This document shows, one piece after another, positions 11,740 through 23,189 of a DNA stretch of 64,000 nucleotides; position 1 is the first letter of the stretch, and each line of letters starts with the position of its first letter. The translations under genes and the position numbers were made by a program. The notes beneath the pieces are model-generated. The model did not search any database, was not told the DNA's origin, and saw only the letters and a list, made by a program, of their open reading frames with translations. This DNA comes from Leptidea sinapis (taxonomy: Eukaryota; Arthropoda; Insecta; Lepidoptera; Pieridae), in the NCBI RefSeq assembly GCF_905404315.1, contig NC_066292.1, positions 2,294,001-2,358,000 on the forward strand, given 5' to 3'.

Positions 11740-12400
11740 TAATGGGTGAGTAAATCACTTTTATTTAGTTTTGTTTTGATAGCTAAAGTAAATTTATATT
11801 TTTATAGAGTTCTATTTTTTTGTCTTAATAGTTGCGTGCTACCGAAGAGTACCAATGCACTCGTGGGGTTAACTTCAATAAGTCATTATCGGCACAATTA
11901 TTCCCTATTATCGTGCGCAAAGTTCGATTTTGCGCATGCATTTGCATTCGCAAAGTACCACTATCCCACACGTTGAGAAGACTGTGCGGGAATGAAGCTG
12001 AGCGTGTGGGAATGTGGTGAGCGTGCGGAATCTTTGAAAATAATTATAGTGGTCGAACTTTGCGCAACTTAATAGGAAAAATAGTATACGATACTCGTGC
12101 GTACGTAGGTCGTCCTGCACTCGCATCGCTCGTGCGGGAACTACCTACTTTGCGCACTTGTATCGTAATGTACTATTCCCGTTCATTGGTAGATTGACTT
12201 CAGACGATGAAGAATAGGGATGCGACGCGGAAGTATAGAACCATCTCATCAGCGTCCTGAGCAAAAACATCTCAGACCACGGCAGGTCGCACGTAAAGAG
12301 CGGTAATAGGGCCGGAAGAAAGAATTGAGCCCTGAGGAAGTACCGTCGTGATGAGATTCCGTTGTTAAGAGCGCCTCGACGCAAAAACTATCCGTTAATT
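11740..12400. repeat. GCGC-rich block with repeated TTTGCGCA motifs
   Basis: Stands out by GC content. CAAAGT/TTTGCGCA motifs recur in both orientations near 11925, 11955, 12055 and 12148. TGTGCGGGAATGAAGCTGAG and similar GTGTGGGAATG words lie between 11980 and 12030. The minus-strand frame 12145-12384 has no family I know. It could be part of a dispersed repeat. Confidence 0.4.
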
Positions 12401-14349
12401 GTACATTTTCACCTCAAAATCTTTTTATTAACCAAAATATCTAAATTTATTAATTGAATTCGTTGGTTCACAAACAGTTAGGTCCTTAAAATTTTAGTCA
12501 TAGATACTTGTATACAAAAAGTAATTAATGATTTCACAACAGCTTTCAAAATCCACGTTAATTGAAATCTATTGAGGTATTCAAGAGAACACAAATGAAT
12601 GCAAACCAATTCCAAAAATCCTTTTATCCGAGCTCGTAGCATTAATAAGTATTTATTTTCATGATTCTCATAGCGCATTCCCGTTTGTAAAAGCTAATTT
12701 TCTTTCTTCGTTAGTTTTCCAACGTTTTGTAATATCCGGTTGTTTTCTATTTCATAGGATAATTAAGCACAGTTGCAGCTTTATATTTGCGTACAGAAAA
12801 ACAGGGGGAAGTAATAATAATAATATTTGAGACTTTTTTAAATAATTTATAGAGAGTACTACAGTTTTTTATTATGAGTTATTACCGCGCGACTATTAGA
12901 CTTATTTGATGTTAATTCGTTCCATACGACCATTACAATAGTTGTACGCCGCCCTACGCAATGTTTTTTTGAGTTCAATTCGAGTTTTGTTAACTGAAAT
13001 TATATTATATAATTATTACGCAGAGGGAAATGAAAATTGATACAGCTGCGTGACTGCTTTTAGTTTTAAGGAATTCCATCGAAAACGCCGTAACTTCTAT
13101 TTATTGTCAGATTTTCAAATGTTTTTTGAGTATATACAATTTAGTTTTAATTAGCCGATTTTATATATTATTTAGGTACTACATTCCTATTTGTTATTCT
13201 TTCTGTTCGCCAAACAGCCTCGTAAAAGCACTTGCTTTTAACAGGTAGTCTAAAGTTCTTATTTAGAATGCAAGTTAAAAGTAGCTTTGGGAAGTCCAAA
13301 GTAAATTAAAGCAGGGATCGTTGACCTAGTTCCGACGTAGTTCGAGAAAGTTCACAAAAATATCGCGTGTTCCGTTGCTATTAATATGGCGTTACATTTT
13401 ATAGGTATATCAAATTAATAGTTTTGTGTACACTGGTCGGTTTTTAATCATTAATTTTATTAGTTTTGGAACAATCTATTACAAATTGATTAAAATGATT
13501 TGGGGGTACGGAATTATCTGAAAATCGAAGGTCGCCGACTATACCATGTGTTTGTAAAGGACCTGTATCTAGCATTTTTATTTTGTCTGGATGTGAGGAG
13601 CTATTATGTTGGGATAATTAATAAACAAACCAATATTTATATTGATGTGTAGTGTAGTTTACATAACATTTAATTAATATCAATATTTTGTAATGCTTAT
13701 AAAGCTGGGAATAGGTATGCAGCTAAGTTTTCCCAAGAAACTACATGGAAAATAGCTTAATATTACTTAACAATCACCTCTATACCACGATATATAAATT
13801 TCAGTAGTATATGAGTCGTTAAGGTGCTTCAAAACCCGACTTGCTTAGCTGCTTACTGCTTTCTTCGGTCTGGGAGATATCCGAAGGCCCATTTCCCCAG
13901 AGACCATGACACCATAGTGGGGTATTCCAGTATTGAACAAGATAAATGGTATAAGCTCCCTCGGGAATATTTATTGTTTAGTTATAGGCTCGTGTTGCAT
14001 TACGCTATGTTTTAGGTAGCATTGTGATACGTGATTTCCCATATCAGTAGATAGATCGTAGGTAGGGTCGTTTCGTCAGTTATATCCGTAAAATAACATA
14101 TTGCACCATTTATGCTGCCTTTTACATGTGTTGACACAACCGCTACGTATATTAAACAACATATTATGCCAATTTTTGTTTGCTAAAATAATCCACAAAA
14201 AATTAAGTAGTTCTTTACATAGTCGATTGTATGACGGTATATTCGCTAAAGTTTTGCAATTGATTATAATATCTGTAGCTATTACCACTAATAAGATCAT
14301 TTTGAAGAATTAAGTTTCCACGTAAGTTGAAGAAAAAGCATAAAGGGCA
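12401..14349. other. No gene recognised
   Basis: Nearly 2 kb of AT-rich sequence. The short frames (12478-12678 minus, 13824-14015 plus, 14076-14313 both strands) show no domain, conserved motif or splice context. Confidence 0.5.
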
Positions 14350-14663
14350 TTTACTTAGTTGCAAAGGACGCCGGCTAGATTATGGGAATCACAACAGCGC
14401 CTTTTCGTACGGTGAAGCAGTAATGCGTAAGCATTATTGTGTTTCGGTCTGAAGGAAGCCACAGCTAGTGAAATTAATGGGCAAATGAGACTTAACATCG
14501 TACGTCTCAAGGTGACGAGCGCAATTGTAGTGCCACTTAGAATTTTTGGTTAGATTTTCAAAAATCCTGAGTGGCACTGCTGATGGGCATGGCGTATCAA
14601 TTACCATCAGCTAAACGTGCTTCTCGTCTCGTCCCGTATTTTCATTTAAAAAAAATCAATTAC
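14350..14663 (+). mobile_element. S-element copy
   Basis: Head GCAAAGGACGCCGGCTAGAT, central hairpin arms near 14528-14580, and tail CTCGTCCCGTATTTTCATTT ending in poly-A. A second short CTGCTCGTCTCGTC piece at 14669-14687 suggests a duplicated tail. Confidence 0.8.
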
Positions 14664-14821
14664 CATCAGGTCCTGCTCGTCTCGTCTAAGGTTTGGTTCA
14701 TGGTTCATATGTTTATGTTATGACTTATGGACAATTATGAAAGGCTAATATGTCTAGCCCATTGAAATTTGCTACTCTAATTGTTTTAGGCTAGTTAAGC
14801 TTTCAAACTCGCACTTTCAAG

Positions 14822-14945
14822 GTAGGAGCCAGTTGGTAGGAGCGCCCGGACGGAAACCGAGAGGTCCGGGTTCGACTCCCGCATCGTCCATGAAATTTGG
14901 TACAATTTAAATTAGTATAATATCTCTATCTATAACAGTTGGCTC
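14822..14945 (+). mobile_element. tRNA-derived SINE B
   Basis: AGCCAGTTGGTAGGAGCGCC is an A-box-like element and GGTCCGGGTTCGACTCCCG a B-box-like element about 30 bp downstream, followed by GCATCGTCC and an AT-rich body. No complete tRNA cloverleaf is expected, since relatives occur at 7688, 35185, 45655 and 48160. Confidence 0.7.
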
Positions 14946-15286
14946 ACAGAAACCATTTCTTTCGTTAAAACTAAAAAACCAAATATTATTCCTACATTAT
15001 TCAAATTAATATGTTAATTGTATTGGACATAAAACGTGTATGATTATAGTCTTCTACAGTATATCATTCTAATGTATGGTTAGAAGAAAAAATAAGAATA
15101 AATAATCCAGATTTTTTACGTTGCGGGATTAGACCTGGGTGTTGAATGCATTACCAATGGACAGTTATAAGCAGTCCTTCGCGCATAACATGCCAACAAA
15201 AGTCAGGCAAAAAAGTAGCTACAAACCAAAACCTTCAGAATTTCTATCCTTAGTTTAACTTACTGGAGGTAGGCAAATCTACCTTT

Positions 15287-15411
15287 AACGCTATCCTATC
15301 GACATAAGGCATTGGACTATAACTATATTAGACATAACTACAGATAGATAAGATCTTGTCATAGTGACAGCAATTTATCTGTAGCTAGAGATACGTTATT
15401 GAAAACGGCCG
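15287..15411. mobile_element. Degraded Harbinger-like MITE copy
   Basis: The right part matches the 25950-26264 family (tail TTATTGAAAACGGCCG followed by TTA). The left end is strongly diverged and the centre is deleted. Confidence 0.5.
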
Positions 15412-15836
15412 TTAATGGTTGACAGGCTTGCCCTGCATGTTTCAGTATGACTCTCTCTCTCTGTTATCTCTACTTTAACAATTGAATGAGATAAAACCTT
15501 TAGTTGCGAATGTAACGGGCAACTACTAGTTATAAATAAATGGTAAAATACGGAATGCAAAATGTGCTATTTCGGAAAATATTTGATTTGACATCACGGT
15601 GGAAGAAATTAATTTCGCCTCTTGTTACTAAAATACTTAAAATAACGATATTTGAACATATCTCGTGGAAAGTTTCCCCAAAGCAGACATTTAGCGTAAA
15701 AGCTTCGTTGTATTTTACGTTGGTTCTCGTAGAATAAATATTTTACAATTTATATTTATGATATGCAGATACTCGCTTTGTCACACGGTCATATTTACAT
15801 ACCACTTATATTGTCAGACCTTTGTTTTATTTAAAA
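15412..15836. other. No gene recognised
   Basis: AT-rich. The short frame 15540-15737 has no recognisable domain. Confidence 0.4.
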
Positions 15837-15938
15837 CTAGCTGCGGCCTTCGCTGTCGTCCGCGTGGACACTATAAGCAGCTTAACCGATTGTTTGTCAT
15901 CAATAATGCTTTTAATAAAGAAATAATAACTACTCGTA
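15837..15938 (-). mobile_element. Helitron-like 3' end remnant
   Basis: A-CTAGCTGCGGCCTTCGCTG looks like the inverted 3' terminus of a Helitron (A before CTAG on plus). The other end was not found; the P-like MITE at 15947 lies just beyond it. Confidence 0.4.
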
Positions 15939-15946
15939 TATTGACT

Positions 15947-16327
15947 CACGGACTAGTAAAAAAATAAGGACTCCATGTCACCTTACATAACAGTGTAGCA
16001 CCAAAACAAGCCGATTAACGTGTAAATACATAGCCCCACGCATACACCTACACTACTACAGGCCGATAGGCGGCCATTATAAGAATTGTCATCGTCTGTG
16101 ACGATCTGTTTGCGTCTCAATAAAATATTTAAAAAATGCCGTCGTGCATTGTGAAAACGTGCAAAAACAATAATACCGAACATCAAAAGTAATTGTGGCC
16201 ATATATGACTAATTAAGGGAGAAAAAATTGTGATACTGGTTTCCCTCGTAACCACACACACACTAGGTTACAAGTGCCTCACTTGCTAATATCGCGGTGC
16301 GGAGTCCTACTTTTTTACTAGTCCGTG
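15947..16327 (+). mobile_element. P-element-like MITE with exact 8-bp TSD
   Basis: TIRs of about 27 bp start CACGGACTAGTAAAAAA at both ends (right end inverted). Perfect TATTGACT duplications lie at 15939-15946 and 16328-16335. The internal sequence contains a THAP-type start (16136-16192), which fits an internally deleted P-superfamily element, since that superfamily makes 8-bp duplications and has N-terminal THAP fingers. The hAT group also makes 8-bp duplications, but the THAP start favours P. A relative lies at 40905-41266. Confidence 0.82.
16136..16192 (+). pseudogene. THAP-domain start, truncated
   Basis: ATG CCG TCG TGC... encodes MPSCIVKTCKNNNTEHQK and then a stop. The MP-x-C-x4-C opening is that of THAP zinc fingers, in which the first two Cys ligate zinc; the distal C-x2-H is absent. 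It lies inside the P-like MITE and is presumably the relic N-terminus of its transposase. Confidence 0.65.
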
Positions 16328-16335
16328 TATTGACT

Positions 16336-16837
16336 ATATCATTAGCCCAAGCACTTAACACATAGCAATAAAAATTTATAATCATATCACGAATCATATT
16401 AAAAATAAAGTATCAGTCAAGAAATCAAAAATATATTATAACTACAATATATTATAACAGAAATAAATAGAATTACTTGTTTTATTTGTGCAACTTACTT
16501 CTCAATATTATTTTGCATATACAAAATATTACTATGCTCTTGCAGGGCGTATTGTATAGGTAGGTAGTACCTTTATATTGTACCACCATTTTGTTTTATT
16601 GTGACTTGCAATAAAACTTAAAAAGATTTTGAAAATGAATATGAATTTGAATCTTCATAGCGCTCATTATGATAAGTTTCTAGTATAATTAGGGCATTCA
16701 ATTAATAGTGAGAATGCGCATGTTACTTATAACTAGTATTAAATATAATATTAGTTTTCGTTGTGGCCGCTTTTGAGTTCTAAGCTCGAAATTCCTTTCT
16801 TCCTTCCTTCCTGTACTGCAGTGACTACGGCTTATTA
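16336..16837. other. No gene recognised
   Basis: AT-rich. Contains a short TTCC-rich run near 16797-16812. Nothing else seen. Confidence 0.4.
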
Positions 16838-17096
16838 TAATATAATAATAATATTGACACACTTTTACACAAATTATCTTGCCCCAAACTAGGCATAGCC
16901 TGTACTATTGGTACAAGACAACGATACATTTAATACAATATACTTACTTAAACATACATAAATACATAGAAACATCCATGACTCGGAAACAAAATCCATA
17001 TTCATCATATAAATGATTGCACCAACCGGGATTCGAACCCGGGACCTCTAGCTTAGGAGTCAGGGTCACTAACTAATCGGCTACATGGGTCGTCAA
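16838..17096 (-). mobile_element. tRNA-derived SINE A
   Basis: A full copy. On the minus strand the head lies at 17025-17096 with the B-box-like GGTCCCGGGTTCGAATCCCG, then the body and an (ATT)n tail at 16838-16853. Confidence 0.85.
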
Positions 17097-17939
17097 ATAA
17101 ATAAATAATCCTTCAACTTTGTAAATATAGAAATAACTTGGCGCTTGGTCGGGTGAATTCAGTCGGGTCGGTCGGTGCTCAATTATTACAACACCCACAT
17201 CTCGAATTGCAGCCATGGCAACGGCGGACCTGTGAGTCAGATCATTAACTTCATAGAACAAAAAATGTTTGCATTTTTCATGAATTTTGATATTTTATTA
17301 TTTATTCTGCATAAAAGAAGCCAATAATAGTAGTTACCAACCACCAAACCTTTGCTACTCCAGAATAAAAGATCCCATGAACTTTCCGGCCAAAAGCCTT
17401 AAATTTCTAAGAGATGGGTGATTCTCTTCCAGGTAATAAAGGTTTTAACTGTTTTTTTTTTTAAATTTAAAATAAAGTCTTCGTTCATTAAAATGTTATA
17501 TTTACTATATTTAAGGTACCTACATGTGGCATAGTCGTGGGACGCCCTGTATACTTACTTACATTTACCTAACTTTAGGTTTTTTGTTGTTTATGTATAT
17601 TATTAGATTTAATCAGATTAGGCATTGTATATTATATTCATATTTAGATATGTATTTAAAATTTTATGTATATCATTTGTTGTTATATTTTTTAAATATT
17701 ACCTCTGTATCCCTAGTGTTCCAAATAATGATATTATTTTACAGACTCGGAAAAATAGGCAAATAGTTTTTTGTCACTACACGACTCAAGCACATCTCAC
17801 CTATAACTATGAATGAGTTACAAACCTATCTTGGATGACATGGACTCCAAAAATTACAATAATCGTAACTAGAACTAGATTAATTAATTAGATTGTATAA
17901 AAATACGCAATTTTTTAGTGCATATTATATCTATTGTTT
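17097..17939. other. No gene recognised
   Basis: AT-rich. Short frames on both strands without recognisable domains. Confidence 0.4.
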
Positions 17940-18325
17940 GGAAATAGTGTTTTTGAAGTCGGTTGTTTTTTGTTAAAATTGTAATCAGAACCTAACCAAA
18001 CTCTTACCAAACTATTTTTGAAGTATATCCTTTCCAATAAAAAAAAAACATCGAATTCGGTTGGCGCGAAATTGAGTTTTTATCGTAAATTTATCATCCA
18101 CTTTGCTATACGTATGTATAGCAAATTTAAGACTTTTATGGTTCTCTCATGGATGCCATTGTCAGATCTGGACTAAATTACAATGGGACCACACGGGAAG
18201 CACCAGCTTTGAAATAAAAAAAGAATTATCAAAATCGATTCACCCAGTCGAAAGTTTTGAGGTAACAAACATAAAAAAAACATACCGACGAATTGAGAAC
18301 CTCCTCCTTTTTTGAAGTCGGTTGA
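17940..18325 (+). repeat. Dispersed GAAGTCGGTT repeat
   Basis: TTTTTGAAGTCGGTTG occurs at both ends (about 17950 and 18310). Between them is GGACTAAATTACAATGGGAC and CACCCAGTCGAAAGTTTTGA, which I recall as an abundant lepidopteran repeat. Its class is uncertain. Confidence 0.5.
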
Positions 18326-18589
18326 AAATTGATTCAAATAAGATATGAAAGCAAAACCACTGAGTTTGAAACTAAAGTTTTCCTACTTCGCGCTGTTTCT
18401 GAAGCAATGTTTCGATTTTAAAAGTTTTAGCAAAGTTTGTACAACTTGAGAGTTCTGAAACCACTAAAAGCCGCGGCGGAAATAAATGAAAAATTGCGTC
18501 AACCATTAACATTAACCATTTAACCGTTATTGTTGTATTAATAGTTTAATTTTTGAAGCCATATTTATAAAAATATATGTGTGGGAGGG

Positions 18590-18760
18590 AGGCTTCTTGG
18601 CACAGATGTTGGCTAGAGGAATATTACAGCCTTTTTTGCCATTACGTAATTAATGTCTTGTGCCAGATTTTGGCGAGCCAACATGTCCTGAGAATGCCTC
18701 GTGTAGAGGCGAAACACGTGTCGTGTGTTTAAAAGACAAATATTGGCGGAATTAACACTA
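18590..18760 (+). repeat. Dispersed repeat with CCTCGTGTAGAGGCGAAACA
   Basis: A GC-richer block including GCCTCGTGTAGAGGCGAAAC and ACACGTGTCGTGTG. I recall similar text from lepidopteran repeats. Boundaries and class are uncertain. Confidence 0.35.
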
Positions 18761-19597
18761 AAGAAAACTCAAAACATTTGGATAATTATGGATTTCCGCA
18801 AAGTAAAGTACTTCAATATTTTTTTTTTATTGGCTAATGTGCAAGAGTTATTATGTTTCAGTTTGACTAGCTTGTGAAATTACTGGAGTAATTAAATTTA
18901 ACTTCTTACCTCTTAAAGTAACGAACGCCAAACTCAGTGCCAAACGGATTTTTTTCAAGAATTCTGAGTAAATATAATATTAGTAGATTATCCGTTCTCA
19001 TTCCTTAATTAAGGATCCAACAAAAAAGTATGGTTTAGCTTTGACTATAAAATATGATTATTGTAGTATGAATAATATTAGTATAGATTACTTCTTCACT
19101 CTCGGTCGATTATTTCTAGTATATTTCGTGCAACACGCAGCTGTAATGTCCCCATTTAACTATTTATTAACAAACTTATTATCCGCGTAGATTTCATTGA
19201 CGTCGCGAACATTAATTCGGATTTTGTTTTTAATTTTACGATTTGGATCCATTTGTTGACTTAAGTTATAATTCGCATTACGCTGTCTTATCATTGACAT
19301 ACTATAAACAACTACCACCTTAATCATAATGGTCCGCTAACTTAAAACAGTCGCTAAGGAGTGTTTTTTCTCATTCTGACTTAGGTCAATAGAAGAAGAC
19401 AGAGTGTGAATTAGCAATTCCTTACGTTAGCAGACTATTATGAATAAGGGGGCTAGACTCCATATCACCTAATAAAAGGTGTTTAAAAAATGTCCGAGCG
19501 GCGCGCGTTGGCCTTAACTTATACAGATAACATTAAAACATTGATTGAAATCAATACCTTATTTCGTTACAGTAATATTCAAAGTCTAGTCAAAGTC
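18761..19597. other. No gene recognised
   Basis: AT-rich; nothing recognised. Confidence 0.4.
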
Positions 19598-19720
19598 AAT
19601 GCAGTGCCGCTCAGGACTATTTAAAAACCCAAAAACTCTGAGTGGCACTACAATTGCGCTCGTCACTTTGAGACATAGAATGTCTCATTTGCCCAGTAAT
19701 TTCACTAGCTGCGGCGCCCA
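19598..19720 (-). mobile_element. S-element, partial copy
   Basis: The central part only: AATGCAGTGCCGCTCAGGAC, AACTCTGAGTGGCACTACAA and GCCCAGTAATTTCACTAGCT. Head and tail are missing. Confidence 0.7.
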
Positions 19721-19839
19721 CAAATATTGATTGTAACGCAGTTGTGAGGGAGGACTTTAAACGCGCTATTTATGACTTAGGTTCCAGAGAATAATTAACA
19801 GTAGGAAATTAAGAAATAGTATGGTACTTTTTGCTTGTG

Positions 19840-19975
19840 GTAGTGTAGTGAGGCGGGTCGTTGCCTTCCGTAAAATATGTTCGTGCGAAGCAATGGCGGG
19901 TCCATGCGTCTCACTCGTCAACGGCTGGACGGTCATTACGCCATCGAGAACTCTGCTTTTGTAGTTAAATTTAAA
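19840..19975 (+). repeat. Dispersed repeat T, copy 1
   Basis: GGCGGGTCGTTGCCTTCCG, GGCGGGTCCATGCGTCTCAC and GAGAACTCTGCTTTTG. A diverged relative with the same order of blocks lies at 50360-50500. Class is unknown. Confidence 0.4.
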
Positions 19976-20011
19976 GTTGTATTTTCTTTAAAAGTTTCAT
20001 TGTTTAAAATT

Positions 20012-20016
<5 letters not shown>

Positions 20017-20053
<37 letters not shown>
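20017..20053. repeat. (AT)n microsatellite
   Basis: About 18 tandem AT dinucleotides. Confidence 0.95.
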
Positions 20054-20057
<4 letters not shown>

Positions 20058-20399
20058 CAGGTACAATAACAGTTAACAAGATAAAACTATCATCTAATAA
20101 AAAGTATAGCATTTTTTTGTGATCATGAGATCCAATTAAAATTGTTGATCCAGTTAAATTATGTTTGCATAATAATTTAATTTATTGTCAGTGTGTTTGA
20201 ATTGATACTCCCACTGTACTCATTAGCTCTTGAGATTTTTTTTTAATTTATGTACATTTTTTCAACTACTTAAGTAAGTTGAACTATTCGAATAATTGTT
20301 GAATTACTTGAATAGATTGTATTTAAGATATTCGTAGAATTATGAAGCTGTACACATTTAATTAAAAGAGTGGCATTCAGTTTCTTGCCATTTCTTCTC

Positions 20400-20790
20400 A
20401 TTCAAATTCAAATTTAAATATTTTTAGTCAAAATCATTTATTGAACCTCAAAAACTACCAACCATTCAAAATAGACTGCCTCAGGAAACCTGGGAAGAAC
20501 GGGCGCAAGAAACTCAGCGGGCTTTTTTTTTATAAAATTTGGACTACAATGTAATATCGCACAATAAACATATTTTATAATTAAAGAGCCTGAGGGTGTT
20601 CGCTTCATTCCCAGTCTGTAGTATCATTAAGAAAATCGTTCTCACAAACGTTTTGAACTTCTTTTAAATTTCGTAACACATTGGTTTTGTACATTTTCTG
20701 GGATCATATTGTAGAAGCATATACATCACTCAATAAAAGACTTACTAATTCGACTTAATCGAGTAACAGCGCCAGGTTATAATTTGCTCA
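20400..20790 (-). mobile_element. LINE 3' end with eroded RT C-terminus
   Basis: The left side has the tail (TTCAAATTCAAATTTAAAT) and 3' UTR (GCGCAAGAAACTCAGCGGGC). Translating the minus strand upstream gives eroded RT C-terminal words such as DFLNDTTDWE-like residues. The 57260-57500 block matches it in the opposite orientation. Confidence 0.6.
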
Positions 20791-22007
20791 ACGTTTCGAA
20801 AGTGGTGGTAAATGATCGAATGTATATAACTTTGACATGCACAATCATTTTTGATTTTTCATTACCCTTTTTTTTTACAAATATGTTAGGTATAACCGCG
20901 ACTCAGAACCAGTTTTTATTGGTATTTTTAAAATATTTTTTGGAGTTTACTCCTTAAGAATCGATTTTCATATAAGGCGCCCGGTATGAGAAAAATGTTG
21001 AGAGTAAAACCTACTCATCAAATGGGATAGTAACGTTTTTGGTGCGCATCATTTCTCGCGCACCTTTCACTTTTCATTTGTGTGTGTGTGTGTGTCTATA
21101 TATTCTTGTGTGTAGCCAGCATACACAGTATACTGCGTGATAGCTTACGCATATACCTATTAGGGTGTGTCAAAATGTAACTTCCTTGATGCACCTTTTT
21201 AAATTGGAATTTCGAGTTCCGCTTTTAACAGGAGTTGTGTTTGGGCATTTCCTGTTATATTTTGAGCGTTCAGGATTTATTTGATTTTTTAATTAATACG
21301 CTTTTATTAGCTTCTCCTGTATGTCTTTTTGTAACCGACTCCATTGGACTTGATTTTGTTTAGTACCTGTTCAAAGACAATCGTTCTTGGAGAGTAAACT
21401 CCAGTCGTGCATCGGAGCTGACACACACATATTTTTTTATAAGTATAGCGCTTGATTTCACGCTGGGAGTAGAGTAATTTGTTTGATGATGCAAGATGCA
21501 ATAGTGCCGATGGTTACATTCTATTATGCCTATCCAGATCAACCAACAGGCCCGCAATAAAAATAAAGTGAAAAACACAAAATAAATGGGTCGGCTTTTC
21601 TATATTAGGATTTAGGTTACTTGGTGCCATTTATTCAAGTCTTACATTCAGAAAAATTAATTTCACGACTTCTGTCTATACAGTTCGTAAATTATTTGTA
21701 TGTAAGTTTAGTGAATAAAATGTAGTCATAATAATTATGTTTCTTAGTTTTATAATATATATATAATAATCTTAAATAATAATAATTTCAAACCAAATCA
21801 TTTAACCATTATTACTTGTTAGCGTATATTTTTTTTCCCCTTAAACAAATATTTACTTTGTGAAAATTATTAAAGCATGTGGTAGATACCTGTAATTGTT
21901 TGTTACATTAAGCACATTATATTTAGTCTATATTATAAATATGTAACGCATCAATGTAAACAAATGTTGGTATTTCTAAATAAATAAATAAAAATATTTT
22001 GTTTCAG
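20791..22007. other. No upstream exon recognised
   Basis: Sequence immediately upstream of the first recognised unc-13 exon. The short minus-strand frames at 21307-21578 show no known domain. A (GT)n run lies near 21080. No start codon with the required phase-1 donor was found close by. Confidence 0.45.
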
Positions 22008-22037
22008 TAAAAAAGGCGCGCTATGTTGGAATACCAG
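22008..22037 (+). CDS. unc-13 microexon (start of C2A domain)
   Basis: A 30-bp exon preceded by a TTTTGTTTCAG acceptor and followed by a GTGAGC donor. It starts with the last two bases of a codon and ends with the first base of the next, giving KKARYVGIP plus a split Ala codon shared with the exon at 24750. In Munc13 proteins a KK-A-containing stretch lies just before the FNTYVTLK strand at the extreme N-terminus of C2A, so the position fits. The incoming phase requires an upstream exon ending with one base of a codon, which I did not find. The exon is too short to be proof alone; the phase match with the next exon is the main support. Confidence 0.75.
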
Positions 22038-22392
22038 GTGAGCAATTCCTTATTAATAAAAGCAATTTTTTATTACTTTTACTATTTCAAGTCAAACATA
22101 AGTCTCTTTTAAGTCAGATTAATTATAATTTAAATTTAAACTAATAAATCTTAGAGTCGGATTAAATAAATTCTAAGTAACCTTTAAGAGATGATATATT
22201 TCGGTGGTGCATTTAAACCGATTAAACAAAAATAATTCACCTAATCGGTTCATAAGATTGTATTCTGAAGGAGATACAAGAGTTGAGCACTACTGAAAAA
22301 AAGAAGAGCGAGATACTAGGTTCTGCAAGTTTTGTTGTAGTTGAAATTAATTTTTTACCGCCTACAATGAAAACTGACGATGAAGTGTACAT

Positions 22393-22695
22393 TTAGACCA
22401 GTGCCGAAGCCTTTGAAAATGATAAAATAGTAGGTGGTATACTTGGTTTTTTGAATTTTTCACCTAAATTTTTGAGGTTATGTGAAAAAAGTGTAATTAC
22501 AAAAGTTGTAGATCTCTTTATTACCTACAACTTTGCCAATTAACTTTTTTGCCATAAGACTTGTAGTTTTGCCGGAAATTGAGATAAACCGTTTTTTACC
22601 CTAAAACACCCCCCCTTTTCCACTTCCCGACCTCAGATCGCCCGTAATTTATTTTCCCTTAATTTTTGTTATATTCTCGTCCTTTACCAATGGGT
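22393..22695 (-). repeat. Dispersed repeat R, longer copy
   Basis: Contains inverted-looking words such as AAAGTTGTAGATCTC and ACCTACAACTTTGCC, and at the right TCTCGTCCTTTACCAATGGG. The ends match 1565-1750 in reverse complement, and the middle is longer here. Class is unknown. Confidence 0.6.
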
Positions 22696-22762
22696 TTCAA
22701 CCCGGGACCTCTCTAGCTTAGTAGTCAGGGTCACTAACCATTCGGCTATATGGGTCGTCAGT
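22691..22762 (-). mobile_element. SINE A, tRNA-like head only
   Basis: The reverse complement carries the A-box-like and B-box-like parts of SINE A (AACCCGGGACCTC and GGCTATATGGGTCGTCA on plus). The body is absent; it abuts repeat R. Confidence 0.6.
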
Positions 22763-22786
22763 GTTTATATGATGTATGACATATTA

Positions 22787-23030
22787 TAAGGGACGAGACG
22801 AGCAGGTCGTTCAGTTGATAGTAATTGATACGCCCTGCCCATTACAATGCAGTGCCGCTCAAAGTTCTTGAAATATCCAAAAATTCTGAGCCACACTATA
22901 ATTGCGCTCGTCACCTTGAGACACAAGATGTTGATTCATTTGTCCAGTCATTTCACTAGCTACGGCGCCCTTCAGACCGAAACAAAATAATGCTCACAAT
23001 TACTGCTTCCCTGCAGAAATAGGTACTATT
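22787..23030 (-). mobile_element. S-element copy, head truncated
   Basis: GGGACGAGACGAGCAGGTCG tail side, a stem-loop at 22850-22900, and CTGCAGAAATAGGTAC before the copy stops short of the CCGGCATCCTGTGCAAA head. Confidence 0.78.
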
Positions 23031-23189
23031 GTTTATCAAATTGTACGGTTTAATTAATTTTTCTATTTAAATATTTCTTTAATAATGCTTTTTAAATATA
23101 TTTTTATGGAATAAGATTGTTAACAAGCGTTTCTAACTTTGTGAGAGTAATCAGTGTTAGTTTTTTAGGGTTTATTGATTTTAAGTGTT

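Noticed and set aside
11742..11751. ATGG followed by GTGAGT as a minimal first unc-13 coding exon
   Set aside because: The phase fits, but such a short pattern is expected by chance and there is no supporting sequence upstream.
14828..14890. A functional tRNA gene
   Set aside because: Related sequences with deleted or mutated boxes occur at several places and the flank continues into a SINE body.
16980..17096. A functional tRNA gene in the family A heads
   Set aside because: Repeated five times with a shared body and ATT tail, so it is a SINE.
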